Positions 25,782 through 34,267 of a stretch of 64,000 nt of DNA are shown here, one piece after another (within the stretch, counting starts at the first letter, position 1; each line of letters starts with the position of its first letter). The stretch is taken from NCBI GenBank assembly GCA_016342285.1, contig JAEINQ010000035.1, forward strand, positions 1 to 64,000, read 5' to 3'. The notes under the pieces were generated by a model that saw nothing but the letters and a program-made list of their open reading frames with translations, searched no databases and was not told the origin of the DNA. Source of the stretch: Desulfobacterales bacterium (GTDB lineage Bacteria; Desulfobacterota; Desulfobacteria; Desulfobacterales; JAEINQ01). The position numbers and the translations under genes are program-made.

Positions 25782-25968
25782 GTCATGAGAATCCATGCCC
25801 TCAGGGCATGGTCAGAGTCAATTGGCACTGCCGATAGAATCGTCGGCAAATGTCTAAAATGCGCTAAAGTTTGAAATGCCTAAAATTGAGAATTGAAAAT
25901 TGAATATTGGACATTGAGCCCCCCTGAGAGGGGTCTTGAGGCCACCCGCTCTGCGGGTGGAGCCTCAC
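25782..25968. repeat. composite repeat (A-B-C) joined to a GGACATTGAG-type repeat
   Basis: Bases 25782-25890 contain ATCCATGCCCTCAGGGCATGG, TCAGAGTCAATTGGC, TGCCGATAGAATCG and AAAATGCGCTAAAGTTTGAA. Bases 25884-25968 then carry AATATTGGACATTGAGCCCC, the hairpin CCCCT...AGGGG, and CCACCCGCTCTGCGGGTGG. The second unit recurs at 34075-34232 and 39747-39820. Confidence 0.7.
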
Positions 25969-25986
25969 GTCTTCGGCAACGCTGGA

Positions 25987-27042
25987 TCACAGCCCCTTCC
26001 AGAATCGGTTGTGAACGGACACGGCCCGCTTGCGCACATAGTCCACCTTGCGCGGATCTGCCTGCCCCCGTGCCGATGCGGGGTCGCTGTGGGTGATCCC
26101 TGACAGTTCCGAAAGTACCGCCAGGACCGATTCTGCCAGGGCCTGAAGGTGGTAGCCGCCTTCCAGGCATAAAACCAGGCGTCCCCGGCACAGGGCCTGG
26201 GCGCGGTCCATGAGAATCCGGGTTAACCCGGCAAACCCGGGGGCCGTCATCCGCATGTTGCCCATGGGGTCGCTTCCATGGGTATCGAAACCGGCCGAAA
26301 CCAGGATCAGGTCGGGAGCGAACTGCTCTGCGACAGGTCCCAGCAGGGTTTCCATCAGCACGCTGTATTCCCCGTCACCGTGGCCCTTGGGCATGGCAAT
26401 GTTGACGCTGTAGCCTTCGCCGCGACCGATGCCGGTTTCGGTGAAATGGCCTGTGCCCGGAAAATGCGGATACTGATGCATGGAAAAAAACAGGACCGAT
26501 GGATCGCTGTCAAAAGCGTGCTGGGTGCCGTTGCCGTGATGGACGTCCCAGTCCACGATCAGGACCCGCTCGAGTCCCAGTGTGCGCCGGGCATACATGG
26601 CCCCCAGGGCCACATTGTTGAGCAGGCAGTAGCCCATGGCGCGGTTTCGTTCCGCATGGTGGCCGGGTGGGCGGACCAGGGCAAAGGCATTGGACAGTTC
26701 GCCTGCCACGACCTTGTCGATGGCCACAAACAGACCACCGGCGGCCAGACGGGCCGCAAGATAGGAGCCTTCCGAGGCCTGGGTGTCGGCCGAAAGCATT
26801 TGGCCCGAATCATCCACGGTGGTCTCGAGACGGCCGAGGAGGTCCCTCGAATGGACCCACAGCAGTTCCTCCCGGGTGGCGGGGCGTGGCCGAAGCATTG
26901 CCAGACGGTGGCCATGGGGCCATTGGGACAGGGCTCCATAAACACTTTCCAGCCGCTGGGGTGAGTCCGGATGGCCTTCTTCGGGACGATGGTCCAGGTA
27001 TCGGGGGTCTTGAACAATACCGGTGAGAAGCATGTCAGTCAT
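25987..27042 (-). CDS. histone deacetylase / acetoin utilisation family deacetylase
   Basis: From the ATG at 27042 the enzyme is 351 residues, typical of bacterial class II HDAC-like amidohydrolases (AcuC, acetylpolyamine amidohydrolase). The catalytic region is intact: RPPGHHAERNRAMGYCLLNN, the zinc ligands in DWDVHHGNGTQ and in SAGFDTHGSDP, and the LEGGYH loop. It removes acyl groups from lysines or polyamines. Its start overlaps the stop of the upstream universal stress protein gene by 4 bases, so both are made together. AcuC-type enzymes often act on acyl-CoA synthetases, but that target is only inference here. Confidence 0.92.
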   Translation of the reverse strand: MTDMLLTGIVQDPRYLDHRPEEGHPDSPQRLESVYGALSQWPHGHRLAMLRPRPATREELLWVHSRDLLGRLETTVDDSGQMLSADTQASEGSYLAARLAAGGLFVAIDKVVAGELSNAFALVRPPGHHAERNRAMGYCLLNNVALGAMYARRTLGLERVLIVDWDVHHGNGTQHAFDSDPSVLFFSMHQYPHFPGTGHFTETGIGRGEGYSVNIAMPKGHGDGEYSVLMETLLGPVAEQFAPDLILVSAGFDTHGSDPMGNMRMTAPGFAGLTRILMDRAQALCRGRLVLCLEGGYHLQALAESVLAVLSELSGITHSDPASARGQADPRKVDYVRKRAVSVHNRFWKGL

Positions 27043-27998
27043 GGTGCTATAGGACCGGTTACGGTTTTGTCGGCGGGGACGACCAGCACCGGACAGGGCG
27101 CGTGGCGCAGGACCCACTCGGTGGTGGATCCGAAAAACAGTTTGCCCAGAACGCTTCGCGGCCGGGCCCCGACGACGATGAGCGTCGATAGCCGGTCGGC
27201 AACCGTGTCGACCAGGGCTTCTCCGGCCATGCCCGGCACCAGTTGAAGCTCGATTTCATCACCCTCGGGCAGTTGCGATTTCAGACGCTCGTGCAAAAGG
27301 CCGACCAGGCGGCTTTGAACCTCCTCGTAAGGGGCGGCGGTCGGTTCTACCAGGGACGCATCAAGGGGCGATGCCATGGCATGCACCACGCACAGACATG
27401 CTTGAAGCGATTGCGCCAGTTTCAAAGAGACCGTCACGGCGGGTTCGTGCCCGGGTTTCAATTGGCATCCCACGATCACGGTCTTCGGCGACCACGCCAT
27501 GGGGCGGGTGGTGTCGGGGCCGGTGGAAAAGGGGCGAACCACCAGCAGCGGCACATTCAATCTTCGGGCCAGGCGTTCCACCACCGTTCCCAGGAGAAGC
27601 CGCTGGACACCGGACAGGTCGTGGCTCGCGGTCACCACCAGGTCGACGTTACCTCGGCCAACCGCCTTGACGATCTGGTCAACCGGTTCGCCGTCGGCAA
27701 TTTCCGGACACCCGTTGACAGAAACAGCGGCCATGAGATCCCCCATGGTCGCCACGGCCTGCTGCCGGAGTCGACGGGTTTTTGCCGGTCGTTCCAGCAT
27801 GGCGTCGGTGCTGTATAGGTCGTCTTTGGGAAAATGGACGGAATGAAAAACGATCAGTTCGCCACGAAGGCTTTGTGTCAGCGCCCCGGCACAGGCCAGA
27901 ACCGAAGGGGTAAATTCGGAAAAATCGATGGCGCATAGGACGCGTTTCAAAACGTCATGTCCTTTATGAGCTTCATGGTGAATGACAGCCCCTTCCAT
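27039..27998 (-). CDS. tandem-domain universal stress protein
   Basis: The 319-residue protein has two UspA domains. The first (about 15-150) starts KRVLCAIDFSEFTPSVLACA and ends with SGVQRLLLGTVVERL. The second (about 165-310) has the ATP-binding signature (VGARPRSVLGKLFFGSTTEWVL, read in two pieces: G-x2-G then nine residues then GS). Only the second domain has a near-complete ATP motif. The start is the ATG at 27998, as the frame's first codon at 28004 is TTG; no strong ribosome-binding site is seen. It is coupled to the deacetylase gene. Confidence 0.9.
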   Translation of the reverse strand: MEGAVIHHEAHKGHDVLKRVLCAIDFSEFTPSVLACAGALTQSLRGELIVFHSVHFPKDDLYSTDAMLERPAKTRRLRQQAVATMGDLMAAVSVNGCPEIADGEPVDQIVKAVGRGNVDLVVTASHDLSGVQRLLLGTVVERLARRLNVPLLVVRPFSTGPDTTRPMAWSPKTVIVGCQLKPGHEPAVTVSLKLAQSLQACLCVVHAMASPLDASLVEPTAAPYEEVQSRLVGLLHERLKSQLPEGDEIELQLVPGMAGEALVDTVADRLSTLIVVGARPRSVLGKLFFGSTTEWVLRHAPCPVLVVPADKTVTGPIAP

Positions 27999-28237
27999 GG
28001 ACAACCGCGGTCGCGTTTTTAGCGTGGATTTTCTGTTGGTGTTTTTACGGTCGGCCGGCGCCGGACCGACAGATTCAATAACGGATTCGCCGAAAGGGGA
28101 GAGCAGCGGGAACCGGGCCGGCGGAAATCAGTATAGAAACCGAACGGTTTCATGTCAAGCGACACCGGCAGGTTTGACACCACCGTCGGCGGGACTTATA
28201 AAGACCCGACGCCACATTGATATGGGGGGGCGACAAC

Positions 28238-28292
28238 CCAGCCCCTTCCGGAGGCAAACCAACGCCTGGTCCTCTGGGCCAGGATTGTTTCT
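28238..28292. repeat. hairpin module, CCTGG...CCAGG type
   Basis: CCCCTTCCGGAGGCAAACC is followed by CCTGGTCCTCTGGGCCAGG and GATTGTTTC. The same unit occurs at 15018-15068 and in shorter form at 29209-29252 and 40150-40202. The rest of 28005-28237 shows no gene. Confidence 0.6.
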
Positions 28293-28310
28293 TTGGGCAT
28301 GGGACCGGTG

Positions 28311-29207
28311 ATGACAGACATTCGAGACAGGCCCCACCTGGGCCACGGGGACATTGCCGAACTGAATTTTATTCGGTCCGAAAGCCCCTTTGTGTTTCGC
28401 AGGCATTTTCGTAACGGCATGCGCTCCCAGATCATGGAAGTCCTGCGGCCGGGGGATGTTCAAAGGGAAACGACGGGGATGACCGGTGACGGGGTCCGGT
28501 GGTTTCCCAAGGCCGAGCCCCGGTTCATGCTCCGGCTGTTTCGAAGACGCTTTTCCTCTCTGGACCAGGCCCTGGAGGAAATTCGGCGATTGCGGATCAT
28601 CGAGGCCTACCTGGCACCGGACCAACTGGCACGATCCAGTGAATTCATTGTGGCCTACCGCCATGGGGGGCGATACGACCCTCTGCTCTGCGGCCTTCAG
28701 GTGTACGCGCCGGGTCAGGCCCTGGATCCCTGGCAGCTGCTGACGCCCGCCCAGATGGCCCGATGGTTTGAGTCGGCACAGGCCCCGGGGGATGGCGGAA
28801 TCGACGCGGAACGGTTTGCTCACCGGTTTTGCATCAACGCCGGCCGGTTTGTCGACGGTGTTCGGAGGATGATATCCGAGGCCGGTTTTATTCCCGACCT
28901 GGCCGGCACCCGCAACATGGTGGTGACCCGTGATGGCAACATCCGCCTGGTGGACATCAACAATGTTTCCCGAATTGACTTTGGCGATGCCATCCCCGTG
29001 GACGACAAGGGGTATCCGGTTTGTGACAAATCCGTTGAAGCCTTGTTGCGGATTGAGGGGATGTTGCCGGACCGTTCGACCCACGCCGATGATCCGCTGG
29101 TCCGTCACTTTCTCGATCCGTCTCGAATGAAGGCCGTGGCGGTTCTGGATCGGCAATTCCACCGGCGACTGGCTGGATCACCGGCCGGGGAATTCGGCCG
29201 ATTTTAA
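28311..29207 (+). CDS. kinase-fold-like protein of unknown function
   Basis: From the ATG at 28311 (in-frame ATG and TTG codons lie at 28299 and 28293) the protein is 298 residues, soluble, with no signal peptide. I do not recognise a named family, but the segment PDLAGTRNMVVTRDGNIRLV followed by DINN reads like the catalytic and metal-binding loops of atypical protein-kinase-like folds (D-x4-N, a short beta hairpin, then a D-x-N). FRRRFSSLDQALEEIRRLRI and EFIVAYRHGG may form the N-lobe. Such proteins include lipopolysaccharide and sugar kinases. The reading is inference. It stands alone between repeats. Confidence 0.55.
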   Translation: MTDIRDRPHLGHGDIAELNFIRSESPFVFRRHFRNGMRSQIMEVLRPGDVQRETTGMTGDGVRWFPKAEPRFMLRLFRRRFSSLDQALEEIRRLRIIEAYLAPDQLARSSEFIVAYRHGGRYDPLLCGLQVYAPGQALDPWQLLTPAQMARWFESAQAPGDGGIDAERFAHRFCINAGRFVDGVRRMISEAGFIPDLAGTRNMVVTRDGNIRLVDINNVSRIDFGDAIPVDDKGYPVCDKSVEALLRIEGMLPDRSTHADDPLVRHFLDPSRMKAVAVLDRQFHRRLAGSPAGEFGRF

Positions 29208-29208
29208 T

Positions 29209-29252
29209 TCGTCACAGAAATCCATGCCTTCTGGGCCAGGATTCGTTACAAA
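29209..29252. repeat. short hairpin module after the kinase-like gene
   Basis: AATTCGTCACAGAAATCCAT continues into GCCTTCTGGGCCAGGATTCG. It starts immediately after the stop codon and matches the A module and its CCAGGATT variant. A TCCCGTAAAAAAGTC word follows at 29284-29298. Confidence 0.55.
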
Positions 29253-29355
29253 ACCGATGGCACCTGGCGACGCCTCAACGTTTATGGTCCCGTAAAAAAG
29301 TCACGTAACTGTTCACGGGGGTTGAAACACTCAAGAAGTTCCAACCTTTAGCACG

Positions 29356-29473
29356 GTAAGCGTTTACAGGGTGCCGTAGATGCGAGGCGCCGGGCATGCA
29401 GGCGTACTCTATTCGTACTTCAAATGCCCGGGAACAAAGTCACGCCTCGGCGTGATGCCCTGTGAACGCTTAC
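29356..29473. repeat. 118-base cruciform-capable inverted repeat
   Basis: GTAAGCGTTTACAGGG (29356-29371) pairs with CCCTGTGAACGCTTAC (29458-29473) with one mismatch. Inner arms GGGCAT and ATGCCC and a GGCG...CGCC pair continue the stem. It ends 38 bases before the TTG start of the next gene, so it may form a leader RNA structure. Confidence 0.7.
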
Positions 29474-29511
29474 AAATTCACAATCCGACCCGTGCAAGGA
29501 GACTGCTGCCG

Positions 29512-30855
29512 TTGCATCTCCCCAAACCGATTCTGACCCTGATACTGAGCCTCTGTATGGCCTCGGTGATTCAGTGTGCCGCCATTCCCGGCAGTCTCCG
29601 CCCGCCAGACCGGTCTGCGGCGGCGATTGCCGGGACCGATGACGGCAGGCTCACCGTGGCCCAGGCCTATGCCGGAGAGGTGCTCGCCTATCTTCTTCAG
29701 GTGGTTCTCGGCCGCTCCGGAGATCCGATGGTCAGGGAAACATGGCGCCGTTGCGCCCTGGGCGAACCGCTTGACTTTAAGGCCATATCCAACGCCATGG
29801 ATACGGGAGACAAATCCCGGTTCCTGGTCCGCGATGCCAATATCCTCGGCCTCTCCAGTGTGCTTTACCACTACGACCCGCGATTGAACCAGTTCAAGGG
29901 CGCCGGCCCCTTTGCCAGTCTCTACCCCAGCACCGAACTGGTTGCCCTCCGCCTTTTCATGCTTGCCAAACTGGCCAGGGGGGAGCGGATGGACTTTGAT
30001 GCCATGCTGGCGCGGACGTCTCTGTTCACCACTCCCGGCCGGGTACCCGGCCCGGCCGATATAGAAGCCATGAACCTGCGGCCCGAAGAGTTCAATCTGC
30101 TTCAGGCGGTGATCGTTTCGGAGCCGCGATTTTTGTCGTACATGCGACACCCGTTTCTCGTTTCCGCCTACGATCGGCTTGGGCTGATACGCATGGGCCG
30201 GGAGGCGCGGCGCCTCAGAGACCGGGCCCATTACCGGGATTTGGCCTGTAAGGCGGTGTCGTCCGGCAAGGTCGACTTGCTTCTGGTGCCGTCCATGACA
30301 GCGGCCTTTTCCTGGAAGACCGAAACCGATGGAAATGATGGTTTCCGGCCCACCGATGCCTACCGGTCGGTGTTGGAAACCCTGAAAAAGGATATTCTTG
30401 CGGCCGTTGTGATGCGACTGGGTGTGGGTGGTAAGCGTGTCGAAAACCCTTCGGAGGAGCGGCTTAAAGATCGCATTGTCTTTCATGAGGTAATGGCGCG
30501 TCCCCTGGCCATCTATCCGGAGAATGCCGATGAAATGATCGGCGATCTGTGTCCCGGGGTGGATTTTACGGTGGTTCTTCTGGGAAAGGACGTCTATCGG
30601 GCGATGGATCTTGACCCCGGAAAAAACATCTACCCGGCAGTCGACCGCATCTACCTGGATGAATCGGCGATCCGGTACGGCCAGGCCGGCGAGGCACTGG
30701 ATCAGATCGGTGCATTTATCGGCTCTGCACTCGGTGCAACCGTCTCAGGCGACGCCGATCCAGGCGGCGCCGAACACCCCGGCCGAATCGCCCAGGCGAT
30801 TGGGCAGGATCGGTGTGGCCAGGTGGCGGTGAAAGGCGTGGCGCCGGACCCGTGA
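29512..30855 (+). CDS. exported protein of unknown function, possible lipoprotein
   Basis: The best start is a TTG at 29512, placed after AAGGAGACTGCTGCC; no ATG gives the signal peptide. The 447-residue product begins with PILTLILSLCMASVIQCAAI, a signal peptide with a cysteine at the expected cleavage region, though the lipobox (VIQC) is not ideal. The body is soluble and alpha-rich (AYAGEVLAYLLQVVLGRSGD, TELVALRLFMLAKLARGERM). I do not recognise a family. The last 37 residues are encoded in DNA that is antisense to the 3' end of the convergent ROK kinase gene and look low in normal amino-acid character, so the natural stop may have been lost. Confidence 0.65.
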   Translation: MHLPKPILTLILSLCMASVIQCAAIPGSLRPPDRSAAAIAGTDDGRLTVAQAYAGEVLAYLLQVVLGRSGDPMVRETWRRCALGEPLDFKAISNAMDTGDKSRFLVRDANILGLSSVLYHYDPRLNQFKGAGPFASLYPSTELVALRLFMLAKLARGERMDFDAMLARTSLFTTPGRVPGPADIEAMNLRPEEFNLLQAVIVSEPRFLSYMRHPFLVSAYDRLGLIRMGREARRLRDRAHYRDLACKAVSSGKVDLLLVPSMTAAFSWKTETDGNDGFRPTDAYRSVLETLKKDILAAVVMRLGVGGKRVENPSEERLKDRIVFHEVMARPLAIYPENADEMIGDLCPGVDFTVVLLGKDVYRAMDLDPGKNIYPAVDRIYLDESAIRYGQAGEALDQIGAFIGSALGATVSGDADPGGAEHPGRIAQAIGQDRCGQVAVKGVAPDP

Positions 30856-31647
30856 AACGCCTTCGGTGTAGAGTTCGTCGATGTTAGACAGCCCCCCACC
30901 GAGAACCACGGCATCGGGGTCGAGGATGGAGACGAGCCCGCCCAGGCACCGTCCGAAGTCCTCCAGAAACCGGTCGAAAGCCGCCACGCATTCACGGTCG
31001 CCGGTTCGGGCGCCGCTGACGATCTGTTCCATGGACCATTTTCTGCCCGTTCGTTCGGCAAAGGCCCGGGTGACCCCGGTCCCGCTGATCTTGGTTTCCA
31101 CACAGCCACGATTGCCGCAATAGCAAACCGCCCCCAGAGGGTCCACCGACAGGTGCCCCCATTCGCCGGCGATGCCGTGGGGGCCGGTACGTACCTGTCC
31201 GTCGATGCAGATTCCCCCACCGCAGCCTGTTCCCATGATGACCCCGAACACCATCGAGTGGCCACGCCCGGCGCCGATCCGGCTTTCGGCCAGGGCAAAG
31301 CAGTTGGCGTCGTTTTCCATTCCCACGTCGCGGCCCAGCCGCTGTTCCAGATCGTGTTGCAGGGGGCGGTCGATCAGGCAGGTGGTATTGGCGTTTTGAA
31401 CGAGTCCGGTCCGGGTGTCCACGGCCCCGGGAATGCCGATTCCCAAACGGCAGGGGGCGGTCCCGGGGGCCTGGGCCCCGACCTCTTGGATCAGGTGGGT
31501 CAGGGCATCGAGAATGTCGGGGTAACGGTTGCCGGAAGGGGTGGCCACGCGGCGGCGCAATACCACCGTGTCCGAGGGGTTCAGCAGGATCGCCTCGATC
31601 TTGGTGCCGCCCAGATCTATGCCGATGCTGTAGGTCTCAGGTTTCAT
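30745..31647 (-). CDS. ROK-family sugar kinase (glucokinase-like)
   Basis: From the ATG at 31647 the protein is 300 residues. It has the ATP phosphate loop DLGGTKIEAI, GIPGAVDTRTG, ENDANCFALAE with catalytic Asp, the ROK zinc site CYCGNRGCVE and its His in IAGEWGHLSV, and DPDAVVLGGGLSN. These identify a cytosolic ROK hexokinase, probably for glucose, fructose or N-acetylhexosamine; which one cannot be read. The start region has only a weak ribosome-binding site. Its 3' end overlaps the convergent unknown gene by 111 bases. Confidence 0.92.
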   Translation of the reverse strand: MKPETYSIGIDLGGTKIEAILLNPSDTVVLRRRVATPSGNRYPDILDALTHLIQEVGAQAPGTAPCRLGIGIPGAVDTRTGLVQNANTTCLIDRPLQHDLEQRLGRDVGMENDANCFALAESRIGAGRGHSMVFGVIMGTGCGGGICIDGQVRTGPHGIAGEWGHLSVDPLGAVCYCGNRGCVETKISGTGVTRAFAERTGRKWSMEQIVSGARTGDRECVAAFDRFLEDFGRCLGGLVSILDPDAVVLGGGLSNIDELYTEGVSRVRRHAFHRHLATPILPNRLGDSAGVFGAAWIGVA

Positions 31648-31681
31648 GGCGCGCCTGGGGAAGATTTGCCATTTGATAGAG

Positions 31682-31760
31682 GAATCCACGCCCCTGGGTG
31701 TGGTCGGCGAAAACTGGCCATGCCGATAGAATCACCGGCAAATGCCTAAATCGGCTAAAG
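31682..31760. repeat. composite intergenic repeat (A-B-C, diverged)
   Basis: AATCCACGCCCCTGGGTGTGG is followed by a diverged B (GCCATGCCGATAGAATCACC) and AAATGCCTAAATCGGCTAAA. It lies just upstream of the ROK gene on the opposite reading. Confidence 0.6.
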
Positions 31761-31829
31761 GAACCGCGAAAAGTGGCGATATCTCTTTCAAAGGAAAGAA
31801 GCCCTGTCAAGACAAAAGGAGAATTGACC

Positions 31830-31991
31830 ATGGATTGCGAAGAGATCGTTATTTTTGAATGCCTGGGATTTGGGTGGGTCGTCGACCCTGGGGTCATGGC
31901 AAAAGTCTTCCCTCAACCCGCCGGGAAAAAGGAGACGGGCGAGGATCGGGCCGGCATGTGGCTGGGGCAACGAAGGCGCCCGCGTCGGTAA
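31830..31991 (+). CDS. possible small protein, unknown
   Basis: A 53-residue frame begins at an ATG 7 bases after AAAAGGAG, a strong ribosome-binding site. It starts MDCEEIVIFECLGFGWVVD and ends in RRRPRR. I recognise no family and the composition of the second half is not protein-like. The remaining sequence between 31648 and 32393 is repeat DNA without a clear gene. Confidence 0.3.
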   Translation: MDCEEIVIFECLGFGWVVDPGVMAKVFPQPAGKKETGEDRAGMWLGQRRRPRR

Positions 31992-32225
31992 CCGTTCCAA
32001 GCGATTGATCGCATGGGGCAACGGTTCATCATTTTCGGGGTTTGTCGTTTCTATATGGGCGACCGGCCTCTTTTCAGTCCCTTTCGCCCACCAGCGGTGT
32101 TCACCGCATCTTTGCCTTCCCTTTTTCTTTCTGATACGATCAGTCCTCATCGGGCATGACCCCGGTCCGTGACATGGGTGGCCGACCGGAAGCATTCCCC
32201 TTTAACGCCTAATGCTAAAACTTGA

Positions 32226-32390
32226 TGGCCCCGTAAAAAGTCGAAAAATGCTTTTGTCGTCATTCCCGCGCAGGCGGGAATCCAGTGATTTCAAATGGTT
32301 CTGGATGCCTGCCTTTGCAGAGCCTGCCCCTGCGAAGGCAGGGGCATGACGGGATTTGGGCTTTTCTACGAAACCATCCCGTAAAGGACG
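32226..32390. repeat. dRS3-like ATTCCCGC...GCGGGAAT repeat unit inside CCCGTAAAAAGTC flanks
   Basis: GTCATTCCCGCGCAGGCGGG (stem) begins a unit that ends GGCAGGGGCATGACGGG, so the outer parts GTCAT and ATGAC pair. Around it are CCCCGTAAAAAGTC (32228-32241) and TTCTACGAAACCATCCCGTA (32364-32383), which pair as a wider inverted repeat. The ATTCCC-x8-GGGAAT word is the form known as dRS3 in Neisseria; similar units are common in many proteobacteria. Confidence 0.7.
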
Positions 32391-32393
32391 CCC

Positions 32394-33983
32394 ATGGGAG
32401 CCTCCATGTTCCGCAAGATCGGATTTGCCTCCCTGATCATGATGGCCTCGGTGTTTGCCAGCCGCGTGATCGGTCTGGTCCGGGAGATGGTGATCGCCTC
32501 GGCAGGCGGTGCTTCCGGCCATGTGGACGCCTATCAGATCGCCTTTGTCCTGCCCGAAATCCTCAACCATGTGGTGGCCAGCGGTTTTCTCTCCATCACC
32601 TTCATCCCCATTTTTACGCGATACCTGGCCGCCGGCGACGAGGAAGGCGGATGGCGGGCCTTTTCCCTGGTCATGACCGTTTTCGGCACTTTTCTGGTGG
32701 TGATGATCGCCGTGGCTGAAATTTTTGCCTGGGACCTGGTCCGGCTGCTCGCCCCGGGGATTACCGATCCGGTGCTGCTGGGGGCCGCGACCCATATGAC
32801 ACGCATTATTTTGCCGGCCCAGTTCTTCTTTTTTGCCGGCGGCCTGTTCATGGCCGTCCAGTTTGCTCGGGAACGCTTTGCCATCGCGGCCCTGGCCCCT
32901 CTGGTCTATAACCTGGGCATTATTTGCGGCGGCCTCCTTCTGGGTGGGCGCCTGGGCATGGCCGGGTTCGCCTGGGGGGTTCTGGGAGGGGCTTTTTTCG
33001 GAAATTTTGCCTTGCAATGGATCGGTGCCCGCCGCGCGGGCCTTCGGTTCACCCCTGTTTTTGATCTCGGTCATTCGGACTTAAGGACCTACGTTCGTTT
33101 GACGCTGCCCTTGATGTTGGGGCTGACCATGCTTTTTTCCACGGAGATTTTTCTCAAGTTTTTCGGGTCCTATCTTGCCGAAGGGGGCATCGCCGGGCTC
33201 AATTACGCACTGCGGATCATGTTCATTCTGGTGGCTCTGGTGGGCCAAGCGGTAGGGGTGGCCTCATTTCCGTTCATGGCCCGGCTCGTGGTTGAAGACC
33301 GTATTGAGGAGATGAGCCGGCTCCTGGACACCCTGCTGAGGCACCTGGCCCTGGTGATGCCGCTGTCGGCGCTGTTTATGGTGCTGCGTCGCGAGATTGT
33401 GGTGATCTGCTACCAGCGGGGACGGTTCGATGCCGGGGCCGTGGATCTGACCACCGAAGCCCTGGGCTGGCTGATGATCGGCGCTGTGGCTTTTGCGGCC
33501 CAGACCGTCGTGGTTCGCGGATTCTACGCCATGCAAAATACCCTATTGCCGTCGGTGCTTGGCACCGTGGCCGTGTTGTTGAGCCTGCCCTTATATATCA
33601 TAGGCCTCAAGGCGGGCGGCATCGCCGGCGTGGCCCTGGCCTGTTCCCTGGCGGCGGTGATCCAGGCCGTCTTGCTCTATGCCATCTGGAACCGGCGGAC
33701 CGGCAGCCCGGGGGGGCTTACGGTCTGGCGGACTTACCTCAAGACGGCAATGGGTAGCGTGGTGCTGGGGGGGCTTGCCTGGGGTGTTCGACAGGCCCTG
33801 ATCGTCTGGATCGAACCTGCCGGGGCCGCGGGCAGTCTGGTCGTGGCCGCGGGTACCGGCGCGGTTTTTTGCCTTCTTCTGGTGGTCGCGGCCAGGCGGC
33901 TCGGCATTGAAGGGTTCGATGCTGTTGCCGGCCGCCTGCGTGCCCGGTGGGTCCGCCGGGCACAGCCGTCTTCCCAGGGTTGA
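32394..33983 (+). CDS. murJ: lipid II flippase MurJ (MviN)
   Basis: The 529-residue polytopic protein has about 14 membrane helices and belongs to the MOP superfamily. The N-terminal signature FASRVIGLVREMVIASAGG is typical of MurJ and holds the conserved arginines of the central cavity; LSITFIPIFTRYL follows. MurJ moves undecaprenyl-linked lipid II across the inner membrane for peptidoglycan synthesis. The start ATG at 32394 follows AAAGGACGCCC; a second ATG lies at 32406. It is a single-gene unit downstream of a dRS3-like repeat. Confidence 0.94.
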   Translation: MGASMFRKIGFASLIMMASVFASRVIGLVREMVIASAGGASGHVDAYQIAFVLPEILNHVVASGFLSITFIPIFTRYLAAGDEEGGWRAFSLVMTVFGTFLVVMIAVAEIFAWDLVRLLAPGITDPVLLGAATHMTRIILPAQFFFFAGGLFMAVQFARERFAIAALAPLVYNLGIICGGLLLGGRLGMAGFAWGVLGGAFFGNFALQWIGARRAGLRFTPVFDLGHSDLRTYVRLTLPLMLGLTMLFSTEIFLKFFGSYLAEGGIAGLNYALRIMFILVALVGQAVGVASFPFMARLVVEDRIEEMSRLLDTLLRHLALVMPLSALFMVLRREIVVICYQRGRFDAGAVDLTTEALGWLMIGAVAFAAQTVVVRGFYAMQNTLLPSVLGTVAVLLSLPLYIIGLKAGGIAGVALACSLAAVIQAVLLYAIWNRRTGSPGGLTVWRTYLKTAMGSVVLGGLAWGVRQALIVWIEPAGAAGSLVVAAGTGAVFCLLLVVAARRLGIEGFDAVAGRLRARWVRRAQPSSQG

Positions 33984-34074
33984 CCCATTGCATCGCTTTA
34001 CCCCGGCTTAAAGCCACCAGTTTCGGTGGTGGACCCGGAAAAATTCGACCGTTACGGCGAGACAAGGTCTAAGT

Positions 34075-34232
34075 GAATTTTCAATACTCAATGTCCAATG
34101 CTCAAGTGTGGAATCGCTTTGCTCTGCCAATTTTAAATTTACCATGAAGAGCATTGAAAATTGGCTATTGGACATTGAGCCCCCCTCTGGGGGGGATTCC
34201 TAAGGCCACCCGCTCTGCGGGTGAAGACTTAC
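34075..34232. repeat. GGACATTGAG-type repeat with inverted arms
   Basis: CAATGTCCAAT (34089-34099) is inverted at ATTGGACATTG (34167-34177). GAGCCCCCC...GGGGGG and CCACCCGCTCTGCGGGTG follow, then ACTTACT. It ends shortly before the GTG start of the next gene, where its open frame could be mistaken for an N-terminal extension. Confidence 0.7.
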
Positions 34233-34267
34233 TCCGACGACCGTCTGTTTGCCTGCGGGAGGTGCCC

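Noticed and set aside
34154..34267. N-terminal extension of the PPDK-N protein
   Set aside because: This stretch is a copy of the GGACATTGAG repeat family and a GTG with a GGGAGG site follows at 34268.
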